Positions 24,472 through 34,083 are shown, counted from the first letter of the stretch. The stretch is 50,401 nucleotides of DNA from Burkholderiales bacterium (GCA_029977705.1 JAPOKJ010000024.1:1-50401), one strand, 5' to 3'. The notes: generated from the letters alone by a model not told the origin. Translations and numbers: made by a program.

Positions 24472-25605
24472 ATGGAACGCGAACAAGCCTCCAAATTCTT
24501 GCATGACCTGCTTCGTCTCATGCGCTCCAAGAATGGGTCCGACCTGTTCCTGACGGCCGAGTTTCCACCCGCCTTCAAGATCGATGGCCGCCTGCAGCCG
24601 GTGTCGAATGTGCCGCTTACCGGCCAGCACACGCTCGAGCTGGCGCGCGCCCTGATGAATGACCGGCAGGCGGCCGATTTCGAAAGGCATCTGGAGGTGA
24701 ATTTCGCGATCAGTCCGACCGGCATCGGCCGATTCCGGGTCAATGCCTTCATGCAGCAGAACAAGGTCGGAATCGTGCTGCGGACCATCAAGACCGCGAT
24801 TCCCTCGATCGAGGAATTGCATCTGCCTCCGATCCTCTCGGAACTGGTCCTGAGCAAGCGCGGACTGATCATCGTGGTCGGCGCCACCGGATCGGGCAAG
24901 TCCAATACCCTGGCGGCGATGATCGGTCACCGCAATGAGATGACTCAGGGCCATATCGTGACCATCGAGGACCCGGTCGAATTCGTTCACCCGCACAAGA
25001 ACTGCATCGTCACCCATCGCGAAGTGGGCGTCGACACCGAAGGCTGGGAGGTGGCGCTCAAGAACACCTTGCGGCAGGCGCCAGATGTGATCATGATCGG
25101 CGAGATCCGCGACCGTGAAACCATGGAGCATGCGGTCACTTTTGCAGAGACCGGTCATCTGTGTGTGGCCACCCTGCATGCCAACAGCGCCAATCAGGCG
25201 CTCGACCGGATCATCAACTTCTTCCCCGAGGAGCGTCGTCAGCAATTGCTGATGGACCTGTCCCTGAACCTGAAGGCCATCATCTCGCAGCGACTGATTC
25301 CGATGTCGCAGGGCAAGGGCCGCGTGCCTGCGGTCGAGGTGATGCTCAATTCACCCTTGGTTGCCGACCTGATCTTCAAGGGCGAGGTGGCGCTCATCAA
25401 GGACTTGATGAAAAAGAGCCGCGAGCTGGGCATGCAAACCTTCGATCAGGCCTTGTTCGATCTCTACGAGGCTGCCAAGATCGACTACGAGGATGCCTTG
25501 CGCAACGCCGACTCGGTCAACGACCTGCGTCTGAATGTGAAGCTGAACAGCAAGCGCAGCGCCCGCAACTTCGGTCAGGCGACCGAGCATCTGGGCATCG
25601 TCTAG
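24472..25605 (+). CDS. pilU: Type IV pilus ATPase PilU
   Basis: PilT paralogue that works with PilT in pilus retraction. The 377-residue product has SDLFLTAEFPPAFKIDG, Walker A GATGSGKS (137-144), IVTIEDPVEF, VIMIGEIRD and VATLHANSANQ. The C-terminal motif region (VADLIFKGE) differs from the PilT AIRNLIRE, as expected for PilU. The 97-base gap after pilT holds no gene. The stop is followed by a long hairpin containing the repeat word. Confidence 0.96.
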   Translation: MEREQASKFLHDLLRLMRSKNGSDLFLTAEFPPAFKIDGRLQPVSNVPLTGQHTLELARALMNDRQAADFERHLEVNFAISPTGIGRFRVNAFMQQNKVGIVLRTIKTAIPSIEELHLPPILSELVLSKRGLIIVVGATGSGKSNTLAAMIGHRNEMTQGHIVTIEDPVEFVHPHKNCIVTHREVGVDTEGWEVALKNTLRQAPDVIMIGEIRDRETMEHAVTFAETGHLCVATLHANSANQALDRIINFFPEERRQQLLMDLSLNLKAIISQRLIPMSQGKGRVPAVEVMLNSPLVADLIFKGEVALIKDLMKKSRELGMQTFDQALFDLYEAAKIDYEDALRNADSVNDLRLNVKLNSKRSARNFGQATEHLGIV

Positions 25606-25658
25606 GGAAGATCCGCAAAGACTCGGCCGCGGGCGCGAGAGGTTTTGCGGACCTTCCC
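25605..25658 (+). terminator. Long imperfect hairpin after pilU
   Basis: The left arm GGGAAG-A-TCCGCAAA (25605-25619) pairs with TTTGCGGA-C-CTTCCC (25644-25658): 14 pairs with one A.C mismatch, loop 24 bases. No T-run follows. The right half is the second copy of the 28-base repeat. Confidence 0.55.
25629..25656 (+). repeat. 28-base dispersed repeat, copy 2
   Basis: Same word as 19560-19587 with one difference. Here it forms the right half of a hairpin whose left arm is unique to this locus, whereas copy 1 sits in the loop of a different palindrome. The rest of the gap to the acyltransferase (25659-25793) shows nothing I can name. Confidence 0.8.
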
Positions 25659-25793
25659 CAGGAACTGATTCCTTCGGCTTCTCCAGGATTGGTGGCCGGC
25701 CCGCGCTCAAGCGCCATGCATGCCATGGCAGATGACATGCGCCCGCAGCTGCGCTGCGGTGATACGCTCGTCGCCAGACAAGCCTGTTTTCCG

Positions 25794-26957
25794 ATGAGCG
25801 AAGCCCCCGCGCCTTCTTCCTCCCGCCTGCTGTTCCTGGACTGGCTGCGCATCGCCGCCTTTGGCCTGCTCGTGCCCTATCACGTGGGCATGTACTACGT
25901 AAGCTGGTCTTTCCATGTCAAGAGCCCGCATGCGTCGCCAGCACTCGAGCCCTGGATGATGCTCAGTTCGCCCTGGCGCATGTCCCTCATCTTTTTTATC
26001 GCAGGCATCGCCAGTGCCTTCATGATGCGAGAAAAGACGGATGGCGCGATGCTGCGCCAGCGCAGTCGCCGCCTGCTGTTGCCGCTGCTGATCGGCATGC
26101 TGGTGGTGATTCCGCCGCAGACCTACATCGAGGTGGTCTTCAAGTACCACTACAGCGGCTCGTTTCTGGATTTCCTCAAGCTGTACTACAGCGGCTATCA
26201 CGGCTTTTGCGAAGGCAGCAGATGCCTGGACATGCCCACCTGGAATCATCTCTGGTTTCTGCCTTATCTGTGGAGCTATACCGCGGTGCTGTGGCTTTGG
26301 ATGCGTCTCGATCCGAAGGGCCTGGACAGGCTGTCACACCGGCTCGGCCTCAGGGCCTGGGTCTGCTTGCCCTGGGTGCTGCTCCTGGTGTTCCGGCTCG
26401 CGCTCGAGAAGCGCTTTCCGCAAAGCTATGACTGGATCCATGACCTGTACAGCCACGCGCAATTTCTGTGCATCTTCTTGCTCGGCGCCTGCTTTGCGCA
26501 GCGCGCCGAGATGTGGGCCTGGATCGGTGCACGCCGGCGCATCAGCCTGGTATTGGCCCTTTGCAGTTGGGCTGTCTTCCTGCTCAGCTATCGACAGGTG
26601 CCGGGGTGGTTGTCGCAAGCGCTGCTGGCCAGTCAGCAATGGTGCGCCTTGCTGGCCGCGATCGGCTTTGCCCATCAGTACTGGAACCGGGATCATCGTT
26701 GGCGGGCCGTCCTGACCGAGGCGGTGTTCCCCTTCTACATCTTCCATCAGACCTGGATCATCGTGCTCACCCAGGTGATGCGGCCGCTCGATGTGCCCCC
26801 CTGGCTGGAAGGCCCGGCCCTGATCCTGCTGACCTTCCTGCTCAGCGCACTGAGCTACCTGCTGGCGCGACGCCTGGGTTATTTCCGCTTGTGGTTCGGC
26901 ATGGCGCGTGCGCCGTTCGGAAAGACGACGGCCCCGCCCCAGGCAGGGACGGGCTGA
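25794..26957 (+). CDS. Acyltransferase 3 family membrane protein
   Basis: Integral membrane O-acyltransferase of the OpgC/OatA superfamily, moving acetyl or succinyl groups to an extracytoplasmic glycan or lipid; the acceptor is unknown. The 387-residue protein has about ten membrane helices and the family's N-terminal RLLFLDWLRIAAFGLLVPYH with conserved Asp and His, and the RRLLLPLLIGMLVV segment. The ATG at 25794 directly precedes the conserved domain; a longer frame upstream runs back through pilU and is a shadow. It appears to be a single-gene unit, convergent with the enolase-like gene. Confidence 0.85.
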   Translation: MSEAPAPSSSRLLFLDWLRIAAFGLLVPYHVGMYYVSWSFHVKSPHASPALEPWMMLSSPWRMSLIFFIAGIASAFMMREKTDGAMLRQRSRRLLLPLLIGMLVVIPPQTYIEVVFKYHYSGSFLDFLKLYYSGYHGFCEGSRCLDMPTWNHLWFLPYLWSYTAVLWLWMRLDPKGLDRLSHRLGLRAWVCLPWVLLLVFRLALEKRFPQSYDWIHDLYSHAQFLCIFLLGACFAQRAEMWAWIGARRRISLVLALCSWAVFLLSYRQVPGWLSQALLASQQWCALLAAIGFAHQYWNRDHRWRAVLTEAVFPFYIFHQTWIIVLTQVMRPLDVPPWLEGPALILLTFLLSALSYLLARRLGYFRLWFGMARAPFGKTTAPPQAGTG

Positions 26958-26993
26958 AGCCTCGGGCCTCAGAGGCCTGGCCGACCCGAATGA

Positions 26994-28328
26994 TCAGGCC
27001 GGGGTCGAACGTACCGCAGCATGCTGCCGGCCCCACCAGGTGCCCGCCAATGCCCGTCCGCCCGCAAAGCGCGCCTGTGACCCCATCGCCCTTGCGATGC
27101 GCAGCCCTTCATTCCACTTGACCATGCGTTCGCTGCGTGCGAAGGAGCCCACCTTCAGCTGCGCGGCATCCAGGCCCACACTCAGGTGCACGATCGAGAC
27201 ATCCTCGGTCTCACCCGAGCGCGCCGACACGATCTGTCCCCATCCGGCGCGTCGCGCACGATCCCATGTACGCAGGGTCTCACTCACCGTCCCGGCCTGA
27301 TTGCATTTGATCAGCACCGCATTGCAGGCGCCTTGCGCGATGGCCTGTTCGAGCAGGCGTTCCTGAGTGACCAGAAAATCGTCGCCGATGATCTGCAGAT
27401 GATGTCCCCAGGCCTGGGTAAAGGCACGCATCCCTTCCGGATCATCCTCGGCCAGCGGATCCTCGATCGAGGCGATCGGGTAGGCCTGCAGCCATTCGCC
27501 CAGCATGCGGATCATGCCTTCGGTATCAAGTGCCCGGTCTTCCAGTCCGAGCCGGTAACGGCCCTTCGATCCGAACTCCGAGGCGGCAATGTCCAGCGAG
27601 ATCACAACACGATCGCCAGGCCTTTCTCCGGCCAGTTCGATGGCGCGCATCAGCATGTCCAGCGCTTCGCGATTGTCATCGAACATCGGCCACCAGCCGC
27701 CCTCATCGGCCACACCTGCGAGCTTGCCGGCCTGCTTCATCAGGCTGCCGGCGGCATGGTAGATCTCGGCCGTGACCTCCAGCGTCTCGGCATAGCTGCC
27801 GGCACCGGGCACCATCACCATGAAATCCTGGATGTCGACACGCCGGCCGGCATGGGCGCCGCCACCGAAGATCTGGATCTCGGGCAGGGGCAGGCTGGGC
27901 TGCGTGCCTTGCCGCTGCGACAGGTATTGCCACAAGGGTTGTCGGGCCGAGGCTGCCGCGGCATGCAGCACTGCCAGGGAAGTCGCCACCATGGCGTTGC
28001 CACCGAGACGCGATTTCAGCGCAGTGCCGTCGAGTGCGATCATGGCGGCATCGATGCCCTCCTGGTCGCCGACCGCCCGACCAATCAGCATCGGCGCGAT
28101 CCGTTCACGCACCGCCGCCAGGGCCTGCTGCACATCCTTGCCGGCCAAGCGTGGGCCACCATCGCGCAGGTCGACGGCTTCGCGTGTGCCGCGCGAGGCT
28201 CCCGCCGGTGCGATGGCCTGGCCGCTTTGTCCATCGTCCAGTTGCACCTGTACTTCGATGGTCGGCCAGCCGCGGGAGTCCCAGACGCGTTCGGCGTGTA
28301 CGGCGGTGATGAGGGCGGGGTCGGGCAT
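26994..28328 (-). CDS. Divergent enolase-like protein
   Basis: A 444-residue member of the enolase family, unlikely to be the housekeeping enzyme. Retained: Ser45 in the mobile loop, His159, Glu209, metal ligands Asp246, Glu289 and Asp316, the catalytic base Lys341, and Arg370, Ser371 and Lys392 (yeast equivalents S39, H159, E211, D246, E295, D320, K345, R374, S375, K396). Changed: the catalytic Glu168 of yeast is Asp168, His373 is Ala369 (SARSGETED instead of SHRSGETED), and Thr after the loop Ser is Arg46. DSRGNPT reads DSRGWPT. It follows an APH-type kinase by 44 bases. It may act on a phosphorylated compound other than 2-phosphoglycerate; reduced or altered enolase activity is the alternative. 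Confidence 0.85.
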   Translation of the reverse strand: MPDPALITAVHAERVWDSRGWPTIEVQVQLDDGQSGQAIAPAGASRGTREAVDLRDGGPRLAGKDVQQALAAVRERIAPMLIGRAVGDQEGIDAAMIALDGTALKSRLGGNAMVATSLAVLHAAAASARQPLWQYLSQRQGTQPSLPLPEIQIFGGGAHAGRRVDIQDFMVMVPGAGSYAETLEVTAEIYHAAGSLMKQAGKLAGVADEGGWWPMFDDNREALDMLMRAIELAGERPGDRVVISLDIAASEFGSKGRYRLGLEDRALDTEGMIRMLGEWLQAYPIASIEDPLAEDDPEGMRAFTQAWGHHLQIIGDDFLVTQERLLEQAIAQGACNAVLIKCNQAGTVSETLRTWDRARRAGWGQIVSARSGETEDVSIVHLSVGLDAAQLKVGSFARSERMVKWNEGLRIARAMGSQARFAGGRALAGTWWGRQHAAVRSTPA

Positions 28329-28372
28329 GGATGGACTTTCAGGCAGGTGGAGGAACGCACATCGGCCGAACC

Positions 28373-29395
28373 TCAGGCCGGCGGCTCGGTGCAACCTTGA
28401 TTGAAGCGCTCGACCAGTGCATGCAGATCGGGCGCGGGATAGGCGATGAGATCGCGGGCCAGCGGCCGCAGCCGTGCGCGTTCAGTCTCGTCCAGATACT
28501 CGACCGGCGACTTGCCATCCACGCGTGCCAGCAGCAGCATCGGCAACAGTCGCGCCACGCGCGCCTCGAGCGCCGCTGGTGATTCCCATTGCACGCCAGC
28601 CGCATAGGCCTGCCAGAACGCTGGTACCAGGGCGAGCAGGGCGGCGCGCTGCGCCGGCAGGTGCAAGGCCTTGAGCAGGGCGTGATTCAGACAGAAGGCG
28701 ATGTCGAAGGCAGGATCGCCCATGACGGCGCACTCGGCATCGAGCAGGATTGGGCCGCGCGGGCCGATCAGGATGTTCTTGGGGCTGATATCTCCATGCA
28801 CCAGTGCGATCTGCGCGCGGTCCAGGCGTTCGATCTCGGCGCGAACCGGCATCGTCAGGTCGGGATGGACCCGGACAATGGTCTCCAGATAGGGCTCCAG
28901 TCGCAGCGCGAAGAAGTCGGCTTTCTGCTGAAAGGCTTTGGTATCGAAAGCGGCTTCGGTCGATCGCTGATGGATGCGTGCCAGGGTTTCACCCACCTGC
29001 GACGCCACCACGCCATCCACCAGCCCGGCCAGCAACTGCGATTTCCAGTTGCGATGCTGATCAGGGTCGAGCCATTGCATCGCGAAGGCGCCCAGCCTGG
29101 TCGATTGTCCATACAGTTGCGGCACGGCATCGGGTCTCACGCTGCGGACCCAGGACAGCCAACGATACTCGGTGTCATTGCGATGGGTGGGCGCGCGCCA
29201 GTCCGCAGCCACCTTGAGCTTGGGCAGGGCTGCCTTGATGCACAGCCAGCGCTCGCCGATGCGCACCCTTGCAATATCGGAGGACACGCCGCCGGCCAGT
29301 GCCTCGATCGCCGTGATGTCGGCTTCAAGGGCCAGGCCCAGCTCCTTGACCAGGGCGTGGCACAGGGCGGCGAAATCGGTGCTGGGCTGATTCAT
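28373..29395 (-). CDS. APH/choline-kinase-fold phosphotransferase
   Basis: A small-molecule kinase of the aminoglycoside phosphotransferase fold, 340 residues. Visible are a nucleotide-loop region (LAGGVSSDIARVRIG), the ATP lysine in WLCIKAALP (Lys54), the catalytic loop LVHGDISPKNILI (His200, Asp202, Asn207) and the metal Asp in ILLDAECAVMGDPAFD (Asp219). The substrate cannot be read from sequence. The downstream enolase-like gene suggests the kinase makes a phosphorylated intermediate for it. It starts 21 bases after the methyltransferase stop, in the long minus-strand run. Antibiotic resistance is a weaker reading given the context. Confidence 0.85.
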   Translation of the reverse strand: MNQPSTDFAALCHALVKELGLALEADITAIEALAGGVSSDIARVRIGERWLCIKAALPKLKVAADWRAPTHRNDTEYRWLSWVRSVRPDAVPQLYGQSTRLGAFAMQWLDPDQHRNWKSQLLAGLVDGVVASQVGETLARIHQRSTEAAFDTKAFQQKADFFALRLEPYLETIVRVHPDLTMPVRAEIERLDRAQIALVHGDISPKNILIGPRGPILLDAECAVMGDPAFDIAFCLNHALLKALHLPAQRAALLALVPAFWQAYAAGVQWESPAALEARVARLLPMLLLARVDGKSPVEYLDETERARLRPLARDLIAYPAPDLHALVERFNQGCTEPPA

Positions 29396-29416
29396 CGCGG
29401 GGGCCTGTCGCTCGCT

Positions 29417-30619
29417 TCAAGTCTTCGCGACAGCCCCTGGCGTCGGCAAGGCCTTCATCTGAAAGCAGAACAGCCGGCATTCGAGCGTCCCGTTGAACAG
29501 GGGAATCTTGCGCGACTCACGCAGCCGGATCTGCCCCGGCAAGTCGCGGTCGGAGGTGATGATCCAGGCCTGCCAGCCGGCCCAGGCCTGGCGCAGGTTG
29601 TTGCCCAGCGCCACCGGATCGAAAGAGGGCCCCATGCGCTCGCCATAGGGCGGGTTGCTGATGATGAAGCCGCCATTGCCGGCTGCGGATGCGAGGGGTC
29701 TGGCCTGTTCGGCAGCGCAGACGCTCCAGGTAATGGCCTCGCGCGGCAGACCGGCACGCTGCGCATTGGCACGCGCCAGCGCAATCATGCCGGGATCGAT
29801 GTCGCTGGCCTGTATCGGTGCGCGCAGCCGGCCAGCCGATGCCCGGGCCAGCGCCGTCTCGCGCTCCTGCTGCCAGAGCGCTTCGTCGAAATCGCCCAGG
29901 CGCTGGAAGCCGAAGTCGCGCTGCAGGCCGGGCGCAATGTCCAGGGCTTGCTGCGCCGCCTCGATCGCGATCGTGCCCGAGCCGCAGAACGGGTCGGCAA
30001 AAGGTTGTGCGCCCTGCCAGCCACTGAGCGCGATCAGACCCGCGGCCAGGTTCTCCTTGATGGGTGCCTCGCCCTTGTCATCGCTTTGGCGCCAGCCGCG
30101 CTTGAACAGGTTCTCTCCGGAGCTGTCGACATACAAGGTGGCCTTGAAGGCGTCCAGGAACAGGAAGACGCGCACATCGGGTTGTTCGGTATCGATCGAG
30201 GGCCGGTCGCCCAGATGCTGGCGCAGCCGGTCGCAGATCGCATCCTTGATCAGCAGGTTGGCAAAGTTCAGGCTCTTGAGGGGCGAGCGGGTGGCCGAAG
30301 TGTCGATGCGCAGCGTCTGGCCCGGATGCATGATCGCTTCCCAGGGCTGTTCGAAGGCCAGGGCATAGAGGTCCTTTTCCTTTCGATACGGTGCCTGATC
30401 GAGCTGGATCAGCACACGGCTGGCCAGCCTGGACCACAGGTTGACGCGGTACACCAAGGCCCAGGCGTGGCGCAGCGCAGCCGATTCCTCCGCCGGCATG
30501 TCGGCCGCCTCGAAGCTGATGCCGCCTGGGACTTGCTCGAGGATGTGCGCACCCAGCCCTGTCAATTCGGCGGCCAGGGGCGGCTCGAGTCCGCGCGGGC
30601 AGGGCGCGAAAAGGATCAA
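29417..30619 (-). CDS. THUMP-domain class I SAM-dependent rRNA methyltransferase (RlmL N-domain type)
   Basis: Predicted to methylate guanine N2 in 23S rRNA, as the N-terminal half of E. coli RlmL does. The 400-residue protein has an N-terminal ferredoxin-like/THUMP region (1-160), then SAM motif I ADPFCGSGTIAIEAA near 210, and the catalytic SNPPYGERMG near 310. The RlmK-like C-terminal domain of gammaproteobacterial RlmL is absent, as is common outside that group. It overlaps the isomerase gene by 4 bases. Confidence 0.9.
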   Translation of the reverse strand: MILFAPCPRGLEPPLAAELTGLGAHILEQVPGGISFEAADMPAEESAALRHAWALVYRVNLWSRLASRVLIQLDQAPYRKEKDLYALAFEQPWEAIMHPGQTLRIDTSATRSPLKSLNFANLLIKDAICDRLRQHLGDRPSIDTEQPDVRVFLFLDAFKATLYVDSSGENLFKRGWRQSDDKGEAPIKENLAAGLIALSGWQGAQPFADPFCGSGTIAIEAAQQALDIAPGLQRDFGFQRLGDFDEALWQQERETALARASAGRLRAPIQASDIDPGMIALARANAQRAGLPREAITWSVCAAEQARPLASAAGNGGFIISNPPYGERMGPSFDPVALGNNLRQAWAGWQAWIITSDRDLPGQIRLRESRKIPLFNGTLECRLFCFQMKALPTPGAVAKT

Positions 30620-31227
30620 GCCTGGCCGCTCAGTGAGGCCAGCTTGCGGGCCACGAAGTCGAGGCGGTCCTGGCCCCAGAAACCTTCGTCGCCGATCTGG
30701 TACCAGGGGGCACCGAAGGCCTGCAGGTCGATGGCGGATTGGGTATTGGCCTCGTACTCGGCCTGCGCTGCTGCCTGGTCGCAGTCCTGCGCCTGCAGGT
30801 CGGCCGCACCGCTGGCCTTGGCCAGTTGCACCAGCTGGGTTCGGTCGGAGATGTCCAGCTCGTCAGCCCAGACGGCCTTGAGCACCTTCCCGGCAAGGGT
30901 CAGGGCCACGGCATCGCCATGCCGCTGGCGGGCTGCGATGATCAGGCGTGCGGCATCATCGCCAGCCACGGGAAAGAATTTCGGATGGATGTTCAGCGGC
31001 AGCCCGGTGGCCTCGCGCCAGCGCGCCAGTTCCTTCAGTCGGTAGGCCTGGCGCTGCGGTGCGCGCTTGCCCAGCGGCAAGCCGCCCGAGACCGAAAAGA
31101 TCTTGCCGAAATCGGCCGGTTTGCAGTTGAGCCGGGCACCATGCCGAGCCGCCAGGGAGACGATCCGCTCATGACCCAGGTAGGTCCAGGGCGATTGCGG
31201 GGCCACGAAGTAATCGATGACGATCAT
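30616..31227 (-). CDS. DsbA-fold protein, 2-hydroxychromene-2-carboxylate isomerase family
   Basis: A 203-residue thioredoxin-fold protein of the HCCA isomerase/kappa-GST group, which use glutathione to isomerise aromatic ring-cleavage products. It begins IDYFVAPQSPWTYLGHERI, where Ser-Pro-Trp replaces the CxxC of DsbA, and ends with VPWY-like FGAPWYQIGDEGFWGQDRLDFV. No naphthalene or other ring-cleavage genes are nearby, so the true substrate is unknown. Overlaps the methyltransferase downstream by 4 bases. Confidence 0.85.
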   Translation of the reverse strand: MIVIDYFVAPQSPWTYLGHERIVSLAARHGARLNCKPADFGKIFSVSGGLPLGKRAPQRQAYRLKELARWREATGLPLNIHPKFFPVAGDDAARLIIAARQRHGDAVALTLAGKVLKAVWADELDISDRTQLVQLAKASGAADLQAQDCDQAAAQAEYEANTQSAIDLQAFGAPWYQIGDEGFWGQDRLDFVARKLASLSGQA

Positions 31228-31264
31228 GAAAGGCTTTCGCGAAAATGGCGGGAAAGGTCACCCC

Positions 31265-31732
31265 TCAAAAGGGCTTGACCACGACGAGAATCACGGCGAC
31301 CAGCAGCAGCAGCACCGGCGCCTCGTTGAACCAGCGGAACCAGACATGCGAGCGGGTATTCTCCCCACGCTCGAACTTTCGCAGCAGCACGCCGCAGCCA
31401 TGGTGATAGCCCACCAGCAGGAGCACGATCAGCAGCTTGGCATGCATCCAGCCGACCGGCGGCCCATCGGGACGCGCCTTGCCGATGCCCACACCGAGCC
31501 ACAGCCACAGCCCCAGCACCAGGGCGAGCACGGACAGGGGCAGCATGAAGCGATACAGCTTGCGGGCCATCAGCAGCAGGCGTTCGCGCTCGGCTGCCGT
31601 GCTGGTACGGGTCGGACCGGCATCGACCATGGCCAGGTTCACGAAGATGCGGGGCAGGTAGAACAGGCCCGCGAACCAGCTGGTCACAAAGACGATGTGA
31701 AGGGCCTTGGCCCACAGGTAGGTCGCTTCCAT
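31265..31732 (-). CDS. hemJ: Protoporphyrinogen IX oxidase, HemJ type
   Basis: Inner-membrane enzyme oxidising protoporphyrinogen IX to protoporphyrin IX in haem synthesis. The 155-residue product has four membrane helices and the family motifs ALHIVFVTSWFAGLFYLPR (with the essential His), WMHAKLLIVLLLVGYHH (with the essential Lys) and FRWFNEAPVLLL. It follows proA by 3 bases. CopD-like annotations of this family are common but the motifs are HemJ. Confidence 0.9.
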   Translation of the reverse strand: MEATYLWAKALHIVFVTSWFAGLFYLPRIFVNLAMVDAGPTRTSTAAERERLLLMARKLYRFMLPLSVLALVLGLWLWLGVGIGKARPDGPPVGWMHAKLLIVLLLVGYHHGCGVLLRKFERGENTRSHVWFRWFNEAPVLLLLVAVILVVVKPF

Positions 31733-31735
31733 CGA

Positions 31736-33019
31736 TCAGGTACGGACCTGGCCATTGCCAAAGACCACCCATTTCTGGCTGGTCAGGCCTTCCAGGCCCA
31801 CCGGGCCGCGCGCATGCAGCTTGTTCGTCGAGATGCCGATCTCGGCGCCCAGGCCGTACTCGAAGCCATCGGCAAAGCGGGTCGAGGCATTGATCATCAC
31901 CGAGGAGGAGTCGACTTCCCGCAGGAAGCGCATCGCATGGCTGTGGTTCTCGGTGATGATGGCCTCGGTGTGCTGCGAGCCGTAGCGGGCGATGTGGTCC
32001 ATGGCGGCATCCAGGCCTTCGACGATGCGGATCGACAGGATCGGCGCCAGGTATTCGGTGGCCCAGTCCTCGTCGGTGGCCGCCACTGCGGGCAGGCCGG
32101 CCTGACGAAGGATCGCCAGGGTGGCCGCACAGCCGCGCATCTCGACCCCCTTGTCGGCATAGATGCGGCCCAGGCGCGGCAGCAGGGCAGCCGCCACCTG
32201 TTCATGCACCAGCAGGGTCTCCATGGTGTTGCAGGGGGAGTAGCGCTGCGTCTTGGCGTTGTCGGCGACCACCACCGCCTTGTCCAGGTCGGCCTCGCGG
32301 TCGACGTACACATGGCAGATGCCATCGAGGTGCTTGATCACCGGCACCTTGGCCTCGCTGGCAATGCGGCTGGTCAGTGACTTGCCGCCACGCGGGATGA
32401 TGACATCGACATGTTCTGTGTCGGCAATCAAGTGGCCCACCGCGGCGCGGTCGGTGGTCTCGACCACCTGTACCGCATCAAAGGGCAGGCCGGCGCTGCG
32501 CAGCCCCTCCTGGATCAGTTGTGCCAGGGCCTGGTTGCTGTGCACGGCCTCCGAGCCGCCGCGCAGGATGGTGGCGTTGCCCGACTTGATGCACAGTCCG
32601 GCAGCGTCGATCGTGACGTTGGGGCGTGATTCGTAAATGATGCCGACGACACCCAGGGGCACGCGCATCTTGCCCACCTGGATACCGCTGGGACGAAAGC
32701 GCAGCTCGCTCATTTCGCCGACCGGGTCGGGCAGGGCCACGATCTGCTCGAGACCTTCGGCCATGCTCTCGATGACCTTGTCGGTGAGCCGCAGACGGTC
32801 GACGAAGGCGGCGTCCTGGCCGGCGGCCTGCGCATTTGCCAGATCGAGGGCATTGGCACGCTGCAGGGCCTGCGCCTCGCGCCGGATGGCGGCCGCGGTG
32901 GCGAGCAGGGCCTGGTTCTTGGCCGCAGCATGGGCACGCGCCAGTTGGCGGCCAGCCTTGCGGGCGGCGGCGCCGATCTGGCGCATGTAGGCCTGGACGT
33001 CGGGAAGTTCAGTTTTCAT
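31736..33019 (-). CDS. proA: Gamma-glutamyl phosphate reductase
   Basis: NADPH-dependent reduction of gamma-glutamyl phosphate in proline synthesis. The 427-residue aldehyde-dehydrogenase-fold protein has [16 protein letters not shown] near 121, the catalytic Cys263 in [10 protein letters not shown], and [10 protein letters not shown] near the C-terminus. The start overlaps the holA end by 11 bases. proB is not in the window; proC is about 11 kb away. Confidence 0.96.
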   Translation of the reverse strand: MKTELPDVQAYMRQIGAAARKAGRQLARAHAAAKNQALLATAAAIRREAQALQRANALDLANAQAAGQDAAFVDRLRLTDKVIESMAEGLEQIVALPDPVGEMSELRFRPSGIQVGKMRVPLGVVGIIYESRPNVTIDAAGLCIKSGNATILRGGSEAVHSNQALAQLIQEGLRSAGLPFDAVQVVETTDRAAVGHLIADTEHVDVIIPRGGKSLTSRIASEAKVPVIKHLDGICHVYVDREADLDKAVVVADNAKTQRYSPCNTMETLLVHEQVAAALLPRLGRIYADKGVEMRGCAATLAILRQAGLPAVAATDEDWATEYLAPILSIRIVEGLDAAMDHIARYGSQHTEAIITENHSHAMRFLREVDSSSVMINASTRFADGFEYGLGAEIGISTNKLHARGPVGLEGLTSQKWVVFGNGQVRT

Positions 33020-34076
33020 AGATCAGGTGATCCTTGCCGCACAGGGCGAGTGCCAGCTCGGTCAGTGACTGCCAGGCCTGTTTGTGGGCCAGGCGGGGCA
33101 GGGTGCTGGCGGCGATGCCCTTGGCAATTGTATCGGCTTGGGCGGCCAGCAGCAGGGCGCGGCGAATCTGGGCGGGCTTCAGGCGTCGCAGGGCCTGCTC
33201 ATAGGCAGGCCGGGTCTTCCAGAAGACGCCGCGCAGCACGCTCTCGGCGGACTGGCCGCGCGCCACCGCCTCGCTGGCCGCGTTCAGGTCGCGCGCGCAA
33301 TTGCCCAGGGCAAACAGCACCATCACGGCGGCCTCGCCTTCCGCCTCGATGGCCTGCAGCAGCCGCAGGCAGCGGTTGGCGTCGCCGGCCAGCGCCGCTG
33401 CCACCAGATCGAAACTGTCAAAGCGCGACACGCTGAGCACGGTGGCCTGCAGATCGGCCAGCGCAATCTCGCCGGCAGGAAACAGCAGGGCCAGCTTAAG
33501 GATTTCCTGACGTGCCGCCAGCAGGTTGCCTTCCAGGTTCTCGCTCAGCCATTGCAGGGCTTCGCGCGAGCAGCGCTGCTGCTGGCGGGCCAGGCGCTGC
33601 GCGATCCACTGCGGCATCTCGGCGCGCTCGACCGGGTAGACGCCGCAGACCCAGCCGGCCTGGTCGATCGCGGCAAACCAGGCCGCGCCCGTGACGCTCT
33701 TGTCCAGTTGCGGGCTGGTCACCAGCAGGCGTGTCTGCTCATCCAGGCGTGGCGCCTGTTCGCCAAGCGCTTCACCGATTTCCTTGGCGGGCTTGGCCGA
33801 AAAGCGCAGCTCGATCAGCCGGCTCTCGGCAAACAGGGACAGGGCATTGAGCTGCCCCATCAGGTGCTCAAGCTTGAACTGGCGATCGACATCGAGCACC
33901 ACCCGCTCACTGGTGCCTGAGGCACGCGCGCAGGCCCGGGCGGCATCGCCGGCCTCGAGCAGCAGCAAGGGTTCATTGCTGTGCACCCAGAGCACCGCTG
34001 GCAGGCTCTGGGGCGCGCGGGCCGTGCCGCTGGCCGGGGCCAGACGGCTCATGAGCTGTTCGAACTTGAGCTGCAT
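33009..34076 (-). CDS. holA: DNA polymerase III subunit delta
   Basis: Clamp-loader subunit that opens the beta sliding clamp. The 355-residue product has the expected layout: an AAA-like N-terminal domain ([23 protein letters not shown]), the [17 protein letters not shown] clamp-interacting region, and the C-terminal collar domain ([26 protein letters not shown]). The position between lptE and proA is the conserved betaproteobacterial order. Confidence 0.93.
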   Translation of the reverse strand: MQLKFEQLMSRLAPASGTARAPQSLPAVLWVHSNEPLLLLEAGDAARACARASGTSERVVLDVDRQFKLEHLMGQLNALSLFAESRLIELRFSAKPAKEIGEALGEQAPRLDEQTRLLVTSPQLDKSVTGAAWFAAIDQAGWVCGVYPVERAEMPQWIAQRLARQQQRCSREALQWLSENLEGNLLAARQEILKLALLFPAGEIALADLQATVLSVSRFDSFDLVAAALAGDANRCLRLLQAIEAEGEAAVMVLFALGNCARDLNAASEAVARGQSAESVLRGVFWKTRPAYEQALRRLKPAQIRRALLLAAQADTIAKGIAASTLPRLAHKQAWQSLTELALALCGKDHLIYEN

Positions 34077-34083
34077 GGACGGA

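Noticed and set aside
28373-29395. Aminoglycoside resistance gene
   Set aside because: The APH fold is shared by many small-molecule kinases; the operon context with an enolase-like gene and the absence of mobile elements argue against resistance.
28589-31045. 818-codon plus-strand frame across the kinase and methyltransferase genes
   Set aside because: The minus-strand genes have clear catalytic motifs; the plus-strand translation is Gln/Arg/Gly-rich without motifs.
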